A stretch of DNA of 64,000 nt from JAAYXS01 sp043820985 (GTDB lineage Bacteria; Planctomycetota; Phycisphaerae; UBA1845; Fen-1342): positions 10,996 through 74,995 of the forward strand of contig JBDRDH010000143.1 of assembly GCA_043820985.1 (NCBI GenBank). Reading direction: 5' to 3'. The notes below the pieces were generated by a model. That model did no database searches. It had not been told where the DNA came from and was given only the letters and a program-made list of their open reading frames with translations. Positions 17,004 through 26,004 of this stretch are shown here, in pieces. Every line of letters starts with the position of its first letter. The first letter of the stretch is position 1. Made by a program: the position numbers and the translations under genes.

Positions 17004-18557
17004 TCATTGCCACTCAATCGTACTCGGCGGCTTGCTGGAGATGTCATACGCCACACGATTGACGCCCGGGACTTCGTTGATGATGCGATTGCTCACCCAG
17101 GCCAATACGTCATAATCGATATGCACCCAGTCGGCGGTCATGAAATCGCTGGACTCAACCAGCCGCAGAACAATCAGATTCTGCCCTTCATAAGAGCGCC
17201 CGTCACCCATCACCCCCACACTGGCTACCGGCACCAACACCGCGAAGGCTTGCGCGATCTTGTGATACCAGCCCGCAACGGTGATCTCCTCCAACAGAAT
17301 CTCGTCCGCCGAACGGAGTAATTCCAATCGCTCCGGCGTTACATCGCCAGCGATACGCACTGCCAGACCTGGCCCCGGGAATGGGTGCCGCCAAACCAGA
17401 TCTTCCGGCAGACCCAGAGCCAGCCCCACCCGGCGTACCTCGTCCTTGAACAACAGTCGTAAAGGTTCAACCAGCTTGAAGCCCAATTCGGCCGGCAAGG
17501 CCCCAACATTATGATGCGATTTAATTACCGCCGCATGACCATGAGGCCCATGACCGGATTCGATCACGTCCGGATAGATCGTGCCCTGGGCCAAAAAACG
17601 CGCGCCGGGGATATTAACCGCCTCGTTTTTGAACACTTCGATAAATTCATGCCCGATGATGCGGCGTTTCTCCTGTGGATCGATAATGCCCTCCAGGCGT
17701 TCGAGAAATCGCTCGGAGGCATCCACCACACGCAGATGCATCCCAAAGTGCCCGCGAAAAGTGGCCTCGACCAACTCCGCCTCACGCCGTCGCACCAGGC
17801 CATTATCCACAAAGATACACACCAGCCGGTCACCGATGGCCCGGTGCACCAGCGCGGCAACCACACTGCTGTCAACGCCGCCGGACAGACCACAGATCAC
17901 ACATTCTTCCGGACCGACCTGCTCCCGCACCGTCTGAACGGCACCTTTAATAACGTCCTCGACTTTCCAGTCGCCGCGACAGCCGCAAATGTCATAAAGA
18001 AAATTGCGGACAATCTGCGAACCCTGCGGCGTGTGGGTAACCTCGGGGTGAAATTGAACACCGAATACCTGACGTGTCCGGTGGCGTACGGCGGCGATCG
18101 AACAGTTCTTCGTATGCGCCAGGCTCTCGAAGCAGTCAGCCACCCGCGTGACCACATCACCATGGCTCATCCAAACGGAAATTCCCACCGGCAGATGCGC
18201 GAGAATTCCCTCCGAACGCCGCAGATGCATGTGGACACGGCCGTACTCGCTGCTCTTACCCGCGGCGATATGACCACCGAGCACTTCACAAGCCACATGC
18301 ATTCCGTAGCAAATCCCCAGCACCGGGATGTCCAGATCGAAGACCGCGGGATCACACGTGGGCGCCTCGTGCTCGTAGACACTGGCTGGACCACCCGAGA
18401 GGATTATCCCCCGCAAGCCCAGTTCACGCAGTTTGGCGGCGGGAGTGTCGGGAGCCAGCAGTTCACTATAGACATGATTCTCACGCACCCGGCGAGCGAT
18501 AAGCTGCGAGTACTGACTACCGAAATCGAGAATGGCAATGGTTTCACGGGATTTCAT
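17004..18557 (-). CDS. guaA: GMP synthase (glutamine-hydrolysing)
   Basis: 517 residues, the standard single-chain enzyme. The class I glutamine amidotransferase domain has LSGGPASVYE, the nucleophile region GICYGMH (Cys about 83) and FHPEVTHT (His about 170). The ATP pyrophosphatase domain has the P-loop GLSGGVDSSV (225-232), and the C-terminal dimerisation domain ends in YDISSKPPSTIEWQ, the GMP-binding tail. It converts XMP, ATP and glutamine to GMP in the cytoplasm. The usual CYGMQ is CYGMH here. It follows a methyltransferase-like gene by 31 bases in an apparent minus-strand operon. Confidence 0.97.
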   Translation of the reverse strand: MKSRETIAILDFGSQYSQLIARRVRENHVYSELLAPDTPAAKLRELGLRGIILSGGPASVYEHEAPTCDPAVFDLDIPVLGICYGMHVACEVLGGHIAAGKSSEYGRVHMHLRRSEGILAHLPVGISVWMSHGDVVTRVADCFESLAHTKNCSIAAVRHRTRQVFGVQFHPEVTHTPQGSQIVRNFLYDICGCRGDWKVEDVIKGAVQTVREQVGPEECVICGLSGGVDSSVVAALVHRAIGDRLVCIFVDNGLVRRREAELVEATFRGHFGMHLRVVDASERFLERLEGIIDPQEKRRIIGHEFIEVFKNEAVNIPGARFLAQGTIYPDVIESGHGPHGHAAVIKSHHNVGALPAELGFKLVEPLRLLFKDEVRRVGLALGLPEDLVWRHPFPGPGLAVRIAGDVTPERLELLRSADEILLEEITVAGWYHKIAQAFAVLVPVASVGVMGDGRSYEGQNLIVLRLVESSDFMTADWVHIDYDVLAWVSNRIINEVPGVNRVAYDISSKPPSTIEWQ

Positions 18558-18588
18558 GGCGCAGACATAACGCGCGGTAGCTGCGCGG

Positions 18589-19503
18589 TCAATCCGTTGT
18601 TGGTGGCTTTCGTTGCGCCGCGCGCTGCCGGCTTTCTACCAATAGTGCCACCCGGCGAATATGCTCCGGGTTGCTGCCGCAACAGCCGCCGATGATGTTC
18701 GCCCCGGCGTCGAGCAAAGTCGGCACATAACTCGCGAACTCCTCCGGTGTCTGTTTCCACACCGCCCGGCCATCTTCCAGCTCGGGCAGGCCGGCGTTCG
18801 GCTTGACCCACAGCGGCAGTTCAGTCGCGCCACGCAAGGCCACCACGATCGGGAGGAACGTGCTGATACCGGAGCCACAATTACAGCCGACAATATCAGC
18901 CCCCGCGTCATCCAGCGCGGCGGCGCAGTCTTCCGCCGGCGCGCCCATCATCGTCCGCGTACGCTGGGCGCCAGAATCGAATGACATGCTGGCAATGACC
19001 GGCAAGCCGCTGGCGTCCCGGACAGCTTGCAGCGCGACCAGGATCTCCGTCAACTCGGAGAAGGTCTCTAGTACAATCGCATCAACTCCACCGCTGGCTA
19101 ATGCTTCCGCCTGCTCGGCAAACATTGGGCGAAGTCGGTCCTCCGTGGTTTCACCAACCGCCAGGATCTTGCCGCTCGGCCCGATCGAACCGACCACGAT
19201 CACATCCCGGTCGCCCACCACCGACCGCGCCAATTCCGCGCCGACGCGGTTGACCTCCCCGACATCAGCTTCCCGCCCGCGCCTCTCGAAGAGCAGGCGG
19301 TTGGCGGAAAAGGTATTCGTCGTGAGAAATTGCGCGCCGGCCTCAATGTACGCGCGCCCCAGCTCCATGACCGTCTCGGCGTGTGTCAGGTTGGCCAGCT
19401 CCGCGGGGACATCGGTGGGAACACCACGGGCCTGCAACTGTGTCGACCAGCCCCCGTCCGCCACCGCCACACTATTCTTGAACGTCTGTGCATCAAGCTT
19501 CAT
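18589..19503 (-). CDS. Homocysteine S-methyltransferase family protein
   Basis: About 304 residues from ATG 19503, five bases after the preceding stop and behind GGGAAG. The N-terminus VADGGWSTQLQARG, then FLTTNTFSANRLLFERRG and the zinc-binding cysteines in VGCNCGSG and IIGGCCGSNPEHIRR match the BHMT/MmuM/MetH N-terminal domain (Pfam S-methyl_trans), including the terminal GGCCG. The family moves a methyl group from S-methylmethionine, betaine or methyl-folate to homocysteine. There is no folate or cobalamin domain, so an S-methylmethionine or similar donor is the best guess. Tightly coupled to the upstream isomerase-like gene. Confidence 0.85.
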   Translation of the reverse strand: MKLDAQTFKNSVAVADGGWSTQLQARGVPTDVPAELANLTHAETVMELGRAYIEAGAQFLTTNTFSANRLLFERRGREADVGEVNRVGAELARSVVGDRDVIVVGSIGPSGKILAVGETTEDRLRPMFAEQAEALASGGVDAIVLETFSELTEILVALQAVRDASGLPVIASMSFDSGAQRTRTMMGAPAEDCAAALDDAGADIVGCNCGSGISTFLPIVVALRGATELPLWVKPNAGLPELEDGRAVWKQTPEEFASYVPTLLDAGANIIGGCCGSNPEHIRRVALLVESRQRAAQRKPPTTD

Positions 19504-19508
19504 GCTGT

Positions 19509-20336
19509 TTACTTCCCGTCGGGTACCTGATCCATCAACTCCTTCAGCCGCTGGCACACCTCCGCCGGTTCGCCAGGCCCCTCATATGTCAGCGGTCCCT
19601 GATATCTCACCGCGCGCAGAGCCGTGAAAACGGCCGTCCAATCCACACTGCCAGTTCCCAAGGCACATCCACCACCCCTGCCCGGCTGGCTCAGGTCATA
19701 GTCTTTCACATGCACGCGCGCGATGCGCCGGCTCAAGGTCGTTATCCAATCCCGCGGATAGCCATACGCCAACACATTACCTACATCCAAGTATACGCCC
19801 ACATAGGGCGAGTTGACCTGGTCGATCAGGTCACACATCTCCAACGGCGATAGCAGGAAGCGGTTATGCACGTTCTCAATCGCCAGTGTCACCCCCAGGG
19901 CTTCCGCGTCATGTCGCAGGATCAGCAGAGCCTCCAGCGTACGATACCAGGCATCGGCGTAGGTCACGCGCTGCTGCAACTCACTGACAGCACCAACCAC
20001 GGCCGGGACAACCAGGATCGCCTCGGCACCACATGCGGCCGCCCGCTCCAGCATGCGCCGGCTTATGTCCACGGCCTGTTGCCTGTCAACCACATCCGGC
20101 GAGGCATAATTGCAGTCCCAGAACACTGCCGTCGCTAGAGAGGTAATACGTATGTTGATATCCGCGGCAAGTGTGCGTATATCCTCGAACGTGGTGATTG
20201 GCGTGTCCCAGCCAAGCCCTTCGTCGGCAGCCAAGACAAGTTCGATTCCGGCAAAACCGGCGGAAGCCGCCGCGGCCAACTGCTCGGCAGGTGAGAGTTG
20301 TTGTGTAAATGTCCAGGCATTGAGCGCTGGATACAA
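19509..20336 (-). CDS. Sugar phosphate isomerase/epimerase family TIM-barrel protein
   Basis: About 275 residues from a TTG at 20336, chosen because GGGAG lies upstream at good spacing and homologues begin near YPALNAWTF; a longer reading starts in unrelated sequence. FAGIELVLAADEGLGWDTP, VTLAIENVHNRFLLSP, PYVGVYLDVGNVLAYGYP and ARVHVKDYD give the metal-binding Glu, Asp and His pattern of the AP endonuclease 2-like (xylose isomerase-like) superfamily. Members epimerise or isomerise sugars and inositols. The neighbouring Gfo/Idh oxidoreductase fits an inositol or sugar pathway, but the substrate is not determined. It heads the minus-strand run that ends with the oxidoreductase. Confidence 0.8.
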   Translation of the reverse strand: MYPALNAWTFTQQLSPAEQLAAAASAGFAGIELVLAADEGLGWDTPITTFEDIRTLAADINIRITSLATAVFWDCNYASPDVVDRQQAVDISRRMLERAAACGAEAILVVPAVVGAVSELQQRVTYADAWYRTLEALLILRHDAEALGVTLAIENVHNRFLLSPLEMCDLIDQVNSPYVGVYLDVGNVLAYGYPRDWITTLSRRIARVHVKDYDLSQPGRGGGCALGTGSVDWTAVFTALRAVRYQGPLTYEGPGEPAEVCQRLKELMDQVPDGK

Positions 20337-20426
20337 AAGCGTCTCCCTGTGTCTAATATGGCCCAGGCACGCCAGCCAATAGTAGTATGGTTGAACCGAG
20401 CTTGAGACATTATCCGGCAACTGGTA

Positions 20427-20465
20427 AGAAAAAAACAAGGCCGGCCACCACGAGGGTGACCGGCC
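20427..20465 (-). terminator. Strong intrinsic terminator, minus strand
   Basis: On the minus strand GGCCGGTCACC, loop CTCGT, GGTGGCCGGCC (one mismatch) is followed by TTGTTTTTTTC, a textbook Rho-independent terminator. No protein gene ends here on that strand, which implies a non-coding transcript from upstream. Confidence 0.85.
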
Positions 20466-20657
20466 TGACCTGGTAGTGCTTCTTTCCACCCCACGGAAGG
20501 CACCGCGGGATTAAGGCTCCCATTCAGGTCGCTGTCGGTCCCTGGCCGACATTTAGCTCCGCCATTCAAAGTGTCCAAAATGATCTCGACAAAACCAAAT
20601 ACTCTCCCGGTTCCCACTGCTTTTTGCTCGAATCCGTTGATTCCCACGCCTCAGGTT
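20430..20657 (-). ncRNA. Candidate structured non-coding RNA ending in an intrinsic terminator
   Basis: About 230 bases on the minus strand between the isomerase gene and the divergent arginine decarboxylase gene. The sequence has a -10-like ATTATAGA just upstream, then a hairpin TGTCGG-CCAGGGA-CCGACA, a second hairpin CCCGCGG-TGCCTT-CCGTGGG, possible 5'-3' closure (CCTGA with TCAGG) and the terminator. No frame in it looks coding. Size and layout are compatible with 6S RNA (the stretch GGAGCCTTAA recalls its 3' half), but I cannot confirm a family. An untranslated leader is unlikely because the terminator precedes the next gene. Confidence 0.4.
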
Positions 20658-20759
20658 CTATAATCGCCGCCCTTCCAGCGTGCACGGCTGCCTAGCGCGG
20701 CCTTACAGCTTATAGCCAGGCGCCGGGCCGATCGGCGGTTTTGCCTGAAGGAGGTCTGA

Positions 20760-21314
20760 ATGACGACAATGGTCCCCAAGCGTGTTTTTTTCACGCGCGG
20801 CGTCGGAAAACACCCGCGCAACCTCGAGTCTTTCGAGGCGGCCTTACGAAACGCCCGGATCGCGCATTTCAACCTGGTGAAAGTCTCCAGCATTTATCCC
20901 CCAGGGTGCAAGATCGTGTCACGTCGGGTTGGAATATCCAACATGGTTCCTGGCCAGATTGTGTATTGCGTGATGGCCGAGGCCCGCACCAACGAACCCA
21001 ATCGTCTGGTTTCCGCCGGTGTGGGCCTGGCGGTACCCGCCCGAGGCGAGCGCTACGGTTACATCTCCGAGCATCACGGGTATGGCATGACCGTGCGTAA
21101 GACCGCCGACTTTGTCGAGGATATGGCCGCCAGCATGCTGGCCGAGACGCTGGGGATCGAGTTCAACATCGACGACGACTACGACGAGCGCCGTGAGGTT
21201 TACCGCATGAGCGGTCAGATCGTGCATTCCCGCGCCACCGTCCAAACCGCCGAGGGCGATAAGAACGGTCGTTGGACCACCGTGGTTGCCGCGGCCGTTT
21301 TCCTCTTCGACTAG
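20760..21314 (+). CDS. pdaD: Pyruvoyl-dependent arginine decarboxylase
   Basis: 184 residues, typical of PvlArgDC. The self-cleavage site lies in FNLVKVSSIYPPGCK: the chain splits between Ser43 and Ser44, and the second serine becomes the pyruvoyl group. The following PGQIVYCVMAEARTNEP, GYISEHHGYGMT and a C-terminal WTTVVAAAVFLF complete the family pattern. It decarboxylates arginine to agmatine. The start has an excellent AAGGAGG six bases upstream. It is followed by agmatinase after a five-base gap, so the pair makes putrescine from arginine. A candidate RNA gene diverges upstream. Confidence 0.95.
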   Translation: MTTMVPKRVFFTRGVGKHPRNLESFEAALRNARIAHFNLVKVSSIYPPGCKIVSRRVGISNMVPGQIVYCVMAEARTNEPNRLVSAGVGLAVPARGERYGYISEHHGYGMTVRKTADFVEDMAASMLAETLGIEFNIDDDYDERREVYRMSGQIVHSRATVQTAEGDKNGRWTTVVAAAVFLFD

Positions 21315-21319
21315 ATCCC

Positions 21320-22222
21320 GTGAAAACCAACGGTGTCACCAGGTACTCAACCGTGGCCAAGAGCACACCAGACAACTTCCTGGGCCTGGATGCCCAACAG
21401 GCCGCATACGCCACTGCCCGCTTCGCGGTCTTACCGGTACCCTATGATGCCACCACCAGTTACGGCACGGGCACGCGCGACGGGCCCCGCGCTATAATCA
21501 CAGCCTCGCAGCAGGTGGAGTTGTACGATCCTGAACTGGGTCATGTTGTGCCTCGTGAGGGGCTGGCCACCTTGCAGCCGCTCGATCCCGACGCGCGCGG
21601 TCCGGATATGATGCTCAAACGCATCTATTCAACCGCCCGGCGTATCGTTCAGGATGGTAAGTTCCTGATCACGCTGGGCGGCGAACACAGCATAACCACT
21701 CCTCTGGTCCGCGCCGTGCGCACGAAATACCAGGATCTTACCGTCCTGCAAATAGACGCCCATGCCGACTTGCATGCTAAATACCACGACTCGCCAGACA
21801 GCCATGCCTGCGTCATGCGACGAATCCACGAGCTCGGGGTACCAGCCGTGGGTGTGGGTATCCGTAGTTTCTCAGCCTCGGAAGCCCGCTTTATCAGAAC
21901 ACACAAGCTACCCATCTTCTCCGCGCATACTTGCCACGAATCTCCTGATTGGATCGCTGACGTTCTGCCCAGACTCGGGCCGAACGTTTACGTGACCATC
22001 GACATCGACGGCTTCGACCCGTCCATCGCGCCCGGTACGGGAACCCCCGAGCCGGGCGGATTAGACTGGTACCAGGTCACCAACCTGCTGGCGGCCGTCG
22101 CGCGCCAGCGGCGGATCGTCGCCACCGACCTTGTGGAAGTCCGTCCGTTCCCTCCCGCCAATGTGACCGAATTCCTGGCAGCCCGTCTGCTGCACCGTCT
22201 TATCGCGCTAGTGTCGGCTTGA
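21320..22222 (+). CDS. speB: Agmatinase
   Basis: About 300 residues from the GTG at 21320, five bases after the decarboxylase stop. The binuclear manganese ligands of the ureohydrolase fold are all visible: LGGEHSIT, VLQIDAHADLHAKY and TIDIDGFDPSIAPGTGTPEPGG. The last phrase, together with the arginine decarboxylase partner, supports agmatinase (agmatine to putrescine and urea) over arginase. ATSYGTGTRDGP near the N-terminus is also family-typical. Confidence 0.93.
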   Translation: MKTNGVTRYSTVAKSTPDNFLGLDAQQAAYATARFAVLPVPYDATTSYGTGTRDGPRAIITASQQVELYDPELGHVVPREGLATLQPLDPDARGPDMMLKRIYSTARRIVQDGKFLITLGGEHSITTPLVRAVRTKYQDLTVLQIDAHADLHAKYHDSPDSHACVMRRIHELGVPAVGVGIRSFSASEARFIRTHKLPIFSAHTCHESPDWIADVLPRLGPNVYVTIDIDGFDPSIAPGTGTPEPGGLDWYQVTNLLAAVARQRRIVATDLVEVRPFPPANVTEFLAARLLHRLIALVSA

Positions 22223-22416
22223 AAACCGGCACCTGCCAGGGATCACGAAGTGACACATCATCCGTAACTGGCTTGCTGACATGTTGTTACAGCAGCTTCT
22301 ATCCAGTTGAACTGAATACCCGCGCGGCAAAACAAGTTGCCTCTTAAACACACCGATTGGAATCAATAACGGGCTACTTGATATTGATGCCGTCCCGGAA
22401 TGTACGAGGAATGGGC

Positions 22417-23823
22417 ATGCCGCGACCACACGTTCAGGTGATTATGGCGGATGATCAATTGCCCGCTGGACTGCGCGAGGCGATACGCCGCTGTGGAGTC
22501 TCGACCAGCTTCCGCCCCCTGACCGCCGCTTTACACAACAACACGATAATCAATGCCGATGCCATCATTGTCGTCGTGCCGGATGATCACCGCCCACTGA
22601 TGCACTCGCTGCGTGTGCTGCTGGATCGGCTGGCGGATAGACCGCGCGCGACCCTGATACTTAAGAGCACTGGCGGACTCGTGCCGAGACTGACCCACCC
22701 GCAGACCGTCCCGGTCACGTTCGGCTGCGGTCTTGATCCGGATGAGTTGACGGCGCGTCTGGCCACGATGCTGGAAGTGCGCGAATCACTGGATTACCTG
22801 CACCGCGGTATGACCGCCAAACAGTCCAGCGAGGAATCAACCACCAAACGCTATATGAACCAACTGCACCTGGCCAGCCAGGTGCAGCGCGAGTTCATAC
22901 CCCACAAATTGCCAACCTTTCCCGGGATTTCCTTCTCCACACTTTTCCGGCCACTGGATTACGTCTCCGGAGATATCTACGACATCCACCGCCTTGACGA
23001 GAGTCATATTGCCATTGCCTTGGCGGACGCCACTGGCCATGGCATCCCGGCCGCCCTGCTCACGGTCTTCATCAAGCGCGCCCTGCGTGGCAAGGAAATC
23101 CACAATGGGAATTACCGACTTTTGCAGCCTGATGAAGTGCTGCACAACCTGAACGAGGAACTGCTCGAAACCAACTTATCCGAGTGCCAGTTCGTCGCCG
23201 TCACCTATGCCCTGCTGAATACCAGAACACACGAATTACGCCTGGCACGCGGCGGCGCGCCATACCCAATCCTCCGGCGGGCCAATGGCCAGCTTGAGTT
23301 GTTGCAACCAGCCGGTGGGATCGTCGGGGTTTTGCCGGAGACTCAGTTTGACGTCGTGAATCTGCAACTCGAACCGGGCGACGATCTGGTGATCTACTCG
23401 GATGGCGTCGAGCGCGTCATCGCGCCGCAGCTACCCGCACGGGAACTGGCCGAGGCTTTTACCCGGGCCGCGGAGTTTGTCTCGAAATACGACCAGCCCG
23501 CGCGGGCACACCCGATTGAACCACTAGACACTCTTCCAGCATCCTCAAACCAGGCTTGTGAGACCTGGTCGAGTAGCGGCACAACCGCTGTCGCGGCACC
23601 ACCCCGGCACCACACCGCGGTACTTCCAAAGCACGGCAGTCCGGCCAGAACCGCACTTACAACCCCCGAGACCATCCTGTCAGGCTCAACCTGGAGTACG
23701 ATTCTAAGCCAGGAAGGCCCAGCAATGGCCTTCCAGCAGCTCAATCTGCGTTTCGAGATGCTCAGACGCATCGGCTGCCCGCTGGATGACCTGACCGCCT
23801 TGGCGCTACACATAGATTCCTGA
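22417..23823 (+). CDS. Response-regulator-like protein with SpoIIE/RsbU-type PP2C phosphatase domain
   Basis: About 468 residues from ATG 22417 (GAGGA six bases upstream; a TTG at 22357 and ATGs at 22387 and 22411 are alternatives). Residues 1-120 resemble a receiver-like fold without a clear phospho-aspartate. A short coiled linker follows, then the SpoIIE domain: HLASQVQREFIPHKLP, YVSGDIYDIHRLDE, ALADATGHGIPAALLT and LVIYSDGVERV, with the metal-binding aspartates. Such enzymes dephosphorylate anti-anti-sigma factors in partner-switching stress control. No anti-sigma or STAS gene is nearby. A 100-residue Ser/Thr/Pro-rich insert (about 375-440) interrupts the end of the domain, unusual for RsbU. 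Confidence 0.8.
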   Translation: MPRPHVQVIMADDQLPAGLREAIRRCGVSTSFRPLTAALHNNTIINADAIIVVVPDDHRPLMHSLRVLLDRLADRPRATLILKSTGGLVPRLTHPQTVPVTFGCGLDPDELTARLATMLEVRESLDYLHRGMTAKQSSEESTTKRYMNQLHLASQVQREFIPHKLPTFPGISFSTLFRPLDYVSGDIYDIHRLDESHIAIALADATGHGIPAALLTVFIKRALRGKEIHNGNYRLLQPDEVLHNLNEELLETNLSECQFVAVTYALLNTRTHELRLARGGAPYPILRRANGQLELLQPAGGIVGVLPETQFDVVNLQLEPGDDLVIYSDGVERVIAPQLPARELAEAFTRAAEFVSKYDQPARAHPIEPLDTLPASSNQACETWSSSGTTAVAAPPRHHTAVLPKHGSPARTALTTPETILSGSTWSTILSQEGPAMAFQQLNLRFEMLRRIGCPLDDLTALALHIDS

Positions 23824-23967
23824 TATCCAAATAACAATTCCAGAATTCCGATAACCAAGCCTGTCAGGACCAGTCTACACATTCATACGACCATCTGAGT
23901 ACCGACGGTGGCATATCCCGCCATCCAATGGTAACCTCCCGGCCTGCCAGAGAAGGAGGTCTCTTGT

Positions 23968-25485
23968 ATGCAGATGCATTGGCGCGTGTTGATCGTGATC
24001 TTAGGCTCAATTGTGGTTCTGGCACCCCTATTGGTATCCGGGCAATCCTCCGCCCCACAGTCCACCACCACCACGGAGAGGGCGCTGCCCGAGCCACTGG
24101 ACCTGGTACCGGCTGATACGCTCTTGTGCTGGTACGGACGACCCTTCCCCGACGCTCCTCCCCCATCGGACGATCCCTCGGCACTCGGCGCGCTGCTGCG
24201 TCTGATTCCGCGTATTGCCGGCCCGGCCCTGGATAAGGAAGCCCAGCTCTGGACCCGCATCGGCGAAGGTTTCAACCTGATGATCCGCTACCCGCATGCG
24301 GTGGGCCTGATCGATGCCCAGGCTCAGCCAGTGAAGTCCGATCCCAACGCGCGGCGAGCCGATAAACTCCGCTGCTTCCTGATCATCCAGACGCGCGGTC
24401 ATGGGAAGCACTTTTCACGTATCATCCAGGCCGCCATCAACGAACAGACCGACAAAGAAAAGGCCACACTGAAACTCCTCCAGGCTGGCCATTGGGACTA
24501 CCAGGAACTCCACGACCAGCGACTGCCAGACTGGTGCAAAATCGCCTGGGGAAGTATCGGCGACTATTTCGTGATGACCGTCGGCGAGGATGTCTGGCCG
24601 GACGTGGCCGCCGTCGCGGCTGGCAAAGCGCCCTCCGTGGTCCAGACCAAGTGGCTGTCCTCCGTGCGCGGAAAGCGGGGACGCGAGGCTTTGATTGAAA
24701 TCATCGTCGCCACTCGCGACATTCGCCAGCGTCTCGATCCCTTTGTCAACGGCCGCGCTACGGACTTCTTCGAAGCCTGGAATTGTGCTGATATGGAGCG
24801 CGCCCACTGGGCCTTGGGTTTTGAAGGCCGCGCCATGTATTGTGTGGCGCATTTCTTCGAGAACGGAAAACCCAGCAAGCACGTGTACGCCGATCCCGCT
24901 ATCAACGATCCGCGTCTGCTAGCCACTATTCCTGATACCGCCCGATACGCCATTTACCGTGTCCCGCCCGAGATTGTCATACCACGGTTCCTGCACAGCA
25001 TGCTGGCCACGCGCGATATCAGCATACGCCAGGATACCGAGGAACTCTGGAACCGCATCCAGGAGGAGTACGGCTTCGACGCCCGGCAGGATATTCTGGC
25101 ACATCTGGGCCAGCACATCGTCATGCACAACGATCCGCCGCACCCCATGCACGTGCCCATGGCCATGACCACGCTGACTGAGATCCGCTCGGAGCCACGA
25201 AAGGTGCGGGCCACGATCGACCGGATGGGCGAAGCCTGGCTGGAGTTGCAGGACAAGCATTTCCAGGAAACCGGGCAGTACAATCCCATGCGTATCGCGC
25301 GTGAAAAGCCCAACATCTGGTGCCTGCGCTTCGGACCCGATGCTTTCGGCCTGGCAGGCCCCGCCTGGACGGTTACCGACCGCTTCATCATCACGAGCTG
25401 GTCACCAAACGCGCTGCGCTCCTACCTGGACAAAGTCGGCGACCGCGCCGGCAAACACGCCCAACCCAAACCCAAGGCACAGTAG
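23968..25485 (+). CDS. Exported protein of unknown function
   Basis: 505 residues. The start ATG has GGAGG eight bases upstream. The N-terminus RVLIVILGSIVVLAPLLVSGQSS is a signal peptide. The mature protein is mixed alpha/beta with phrases such as LVPADTLLCWYGRPFPD, TARYAIYRVPPEIVIPRFL and RFIITSWSPNALRSYLDKVG, reminiscent of planctomycete DUF3352-type proteins that begin with a comparable 'LPADT..' phrase. No catalytic motif is visible. It stands alone, followed by about 520 bases without genes. Confidence 0.6.
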   Translation: MQMHWRVLIVILGSIVVLAPLLVSGQSSAPQSTTTTERALPEPLDLVPADTLLCWYGRPFPDAPPPSDDPSALGALLRLIPRIAGPALDKEAQLWTRIGEGFNLMIRYPHAVGLIDAQAQPVKSDPNARRADKLRCFLIIQTRGHGKHFSRIIQAAINEQTDKEKATLKLLQAGHWDYQELHDQRLPDWCKIAWGSIGDYFVMTVGEDVWPDVAAVAAGKAPSVVQTKWLSSVRGKRGREALIEIIVATRDIRQRLDPFVNGRATDFFEAWNCADMERAHWALGFEGRAMYCVAHFFENGKPSKHVYADPAINDPRLLATIPDTARYAIYRVPPEIVIPRFLHSMLATRDISIRQDTEELWNRIQEEYGFDARQDILAHLGQHIVMHNDPPHPMHVPMAMTTLTEIRSEPRKVRATIDRMGEAWLELQDKHFQETGQYNPMRIAREKPNIWCLRFGPDAFGLAGPAWTVTDRFIITSWSPNALRSYLDKVGDRAGKHAQPKPKAQ

Positions 25486-26004
25486 CCGGCGGTTCTCCCG
25501 GCATCGTTTACCACAATGGCTCGGCACGGCCCGCGGCCGGAACCAGAGGATTGAGGAGCGCGGATTGGGGATTGAGCTTGTAGGGGCGGGATAAAAACGC
25601 TGTTTGGGCCGCATGGGCCAAAGGTGGCCAAGATGGTCCTGTTTGCGCGCCCCCAAAATGATCATCTTTGTTATCGGGACGTACGGGATCACCAGAGCGA
25701 GCGCGCGAGGTTGGTGGCTTTGGCAATAGAGAATGGGTGCGGGCATGTGGGATTTTAGACCGCCGCGCACGCGAAGGGCGCGGAGAATAACCGTGTTGTT
25801 GGTCATCGCGGTGGATAGGGGGAATTTGAATGGCGAATGGCGAATTGAGTTTAGAGTGCGGAGTTCAGAGTAAAGATGAGTGGTGGGCGGCGCGGTGGTT
25901 AATCCTCACAGGCCAATCCTCGATGCGTGTTCTCCAACGTTGAAGAGATGGCCACCCATCCTATATGTCCATAAGAGTAGCATGTCCGCTTTAATTTCCC
26001 CCCT
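25486..26004. other. Gene-free region with low-complexity and repeat sequence
   Basis: 519 bases. Short frames exist on both strands but none resembles a protein. The left part contains GAGGAGCGCGGATTGGGGAT-like low-complexity sequence; the right part holds a direct repeat shared with the far side of the damaged ATPase gene. Confidence 0.5.
25819..25877. repeat. Direct repeat copy 1 flanking the damaged ATPase locus
   Basis: GGGGGAATTTGAATGGCGAA followed by TGGCGAATTGAGTTTAGAGT and GCGGAGTTCAGAGTAAAGAT. The same sequence with a 14-base insertion and a few changes occurs at 28730-28806 in the same orientation, about 2.9 kb away. Confidence 0.85.

Noticed and set aside
17511..18695. 394-codon plus-strand open frame
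   Set aside because: Lies wholly on the opposite strand of guaA, which is certain; no motif in the product.
20430..20657. SRP (4.5S) RNA
   Set aside because: A CCAGGTCAGG string is present, but the following GGAAGGAAGCAGCC loop of SRP RNA is not in the right order.
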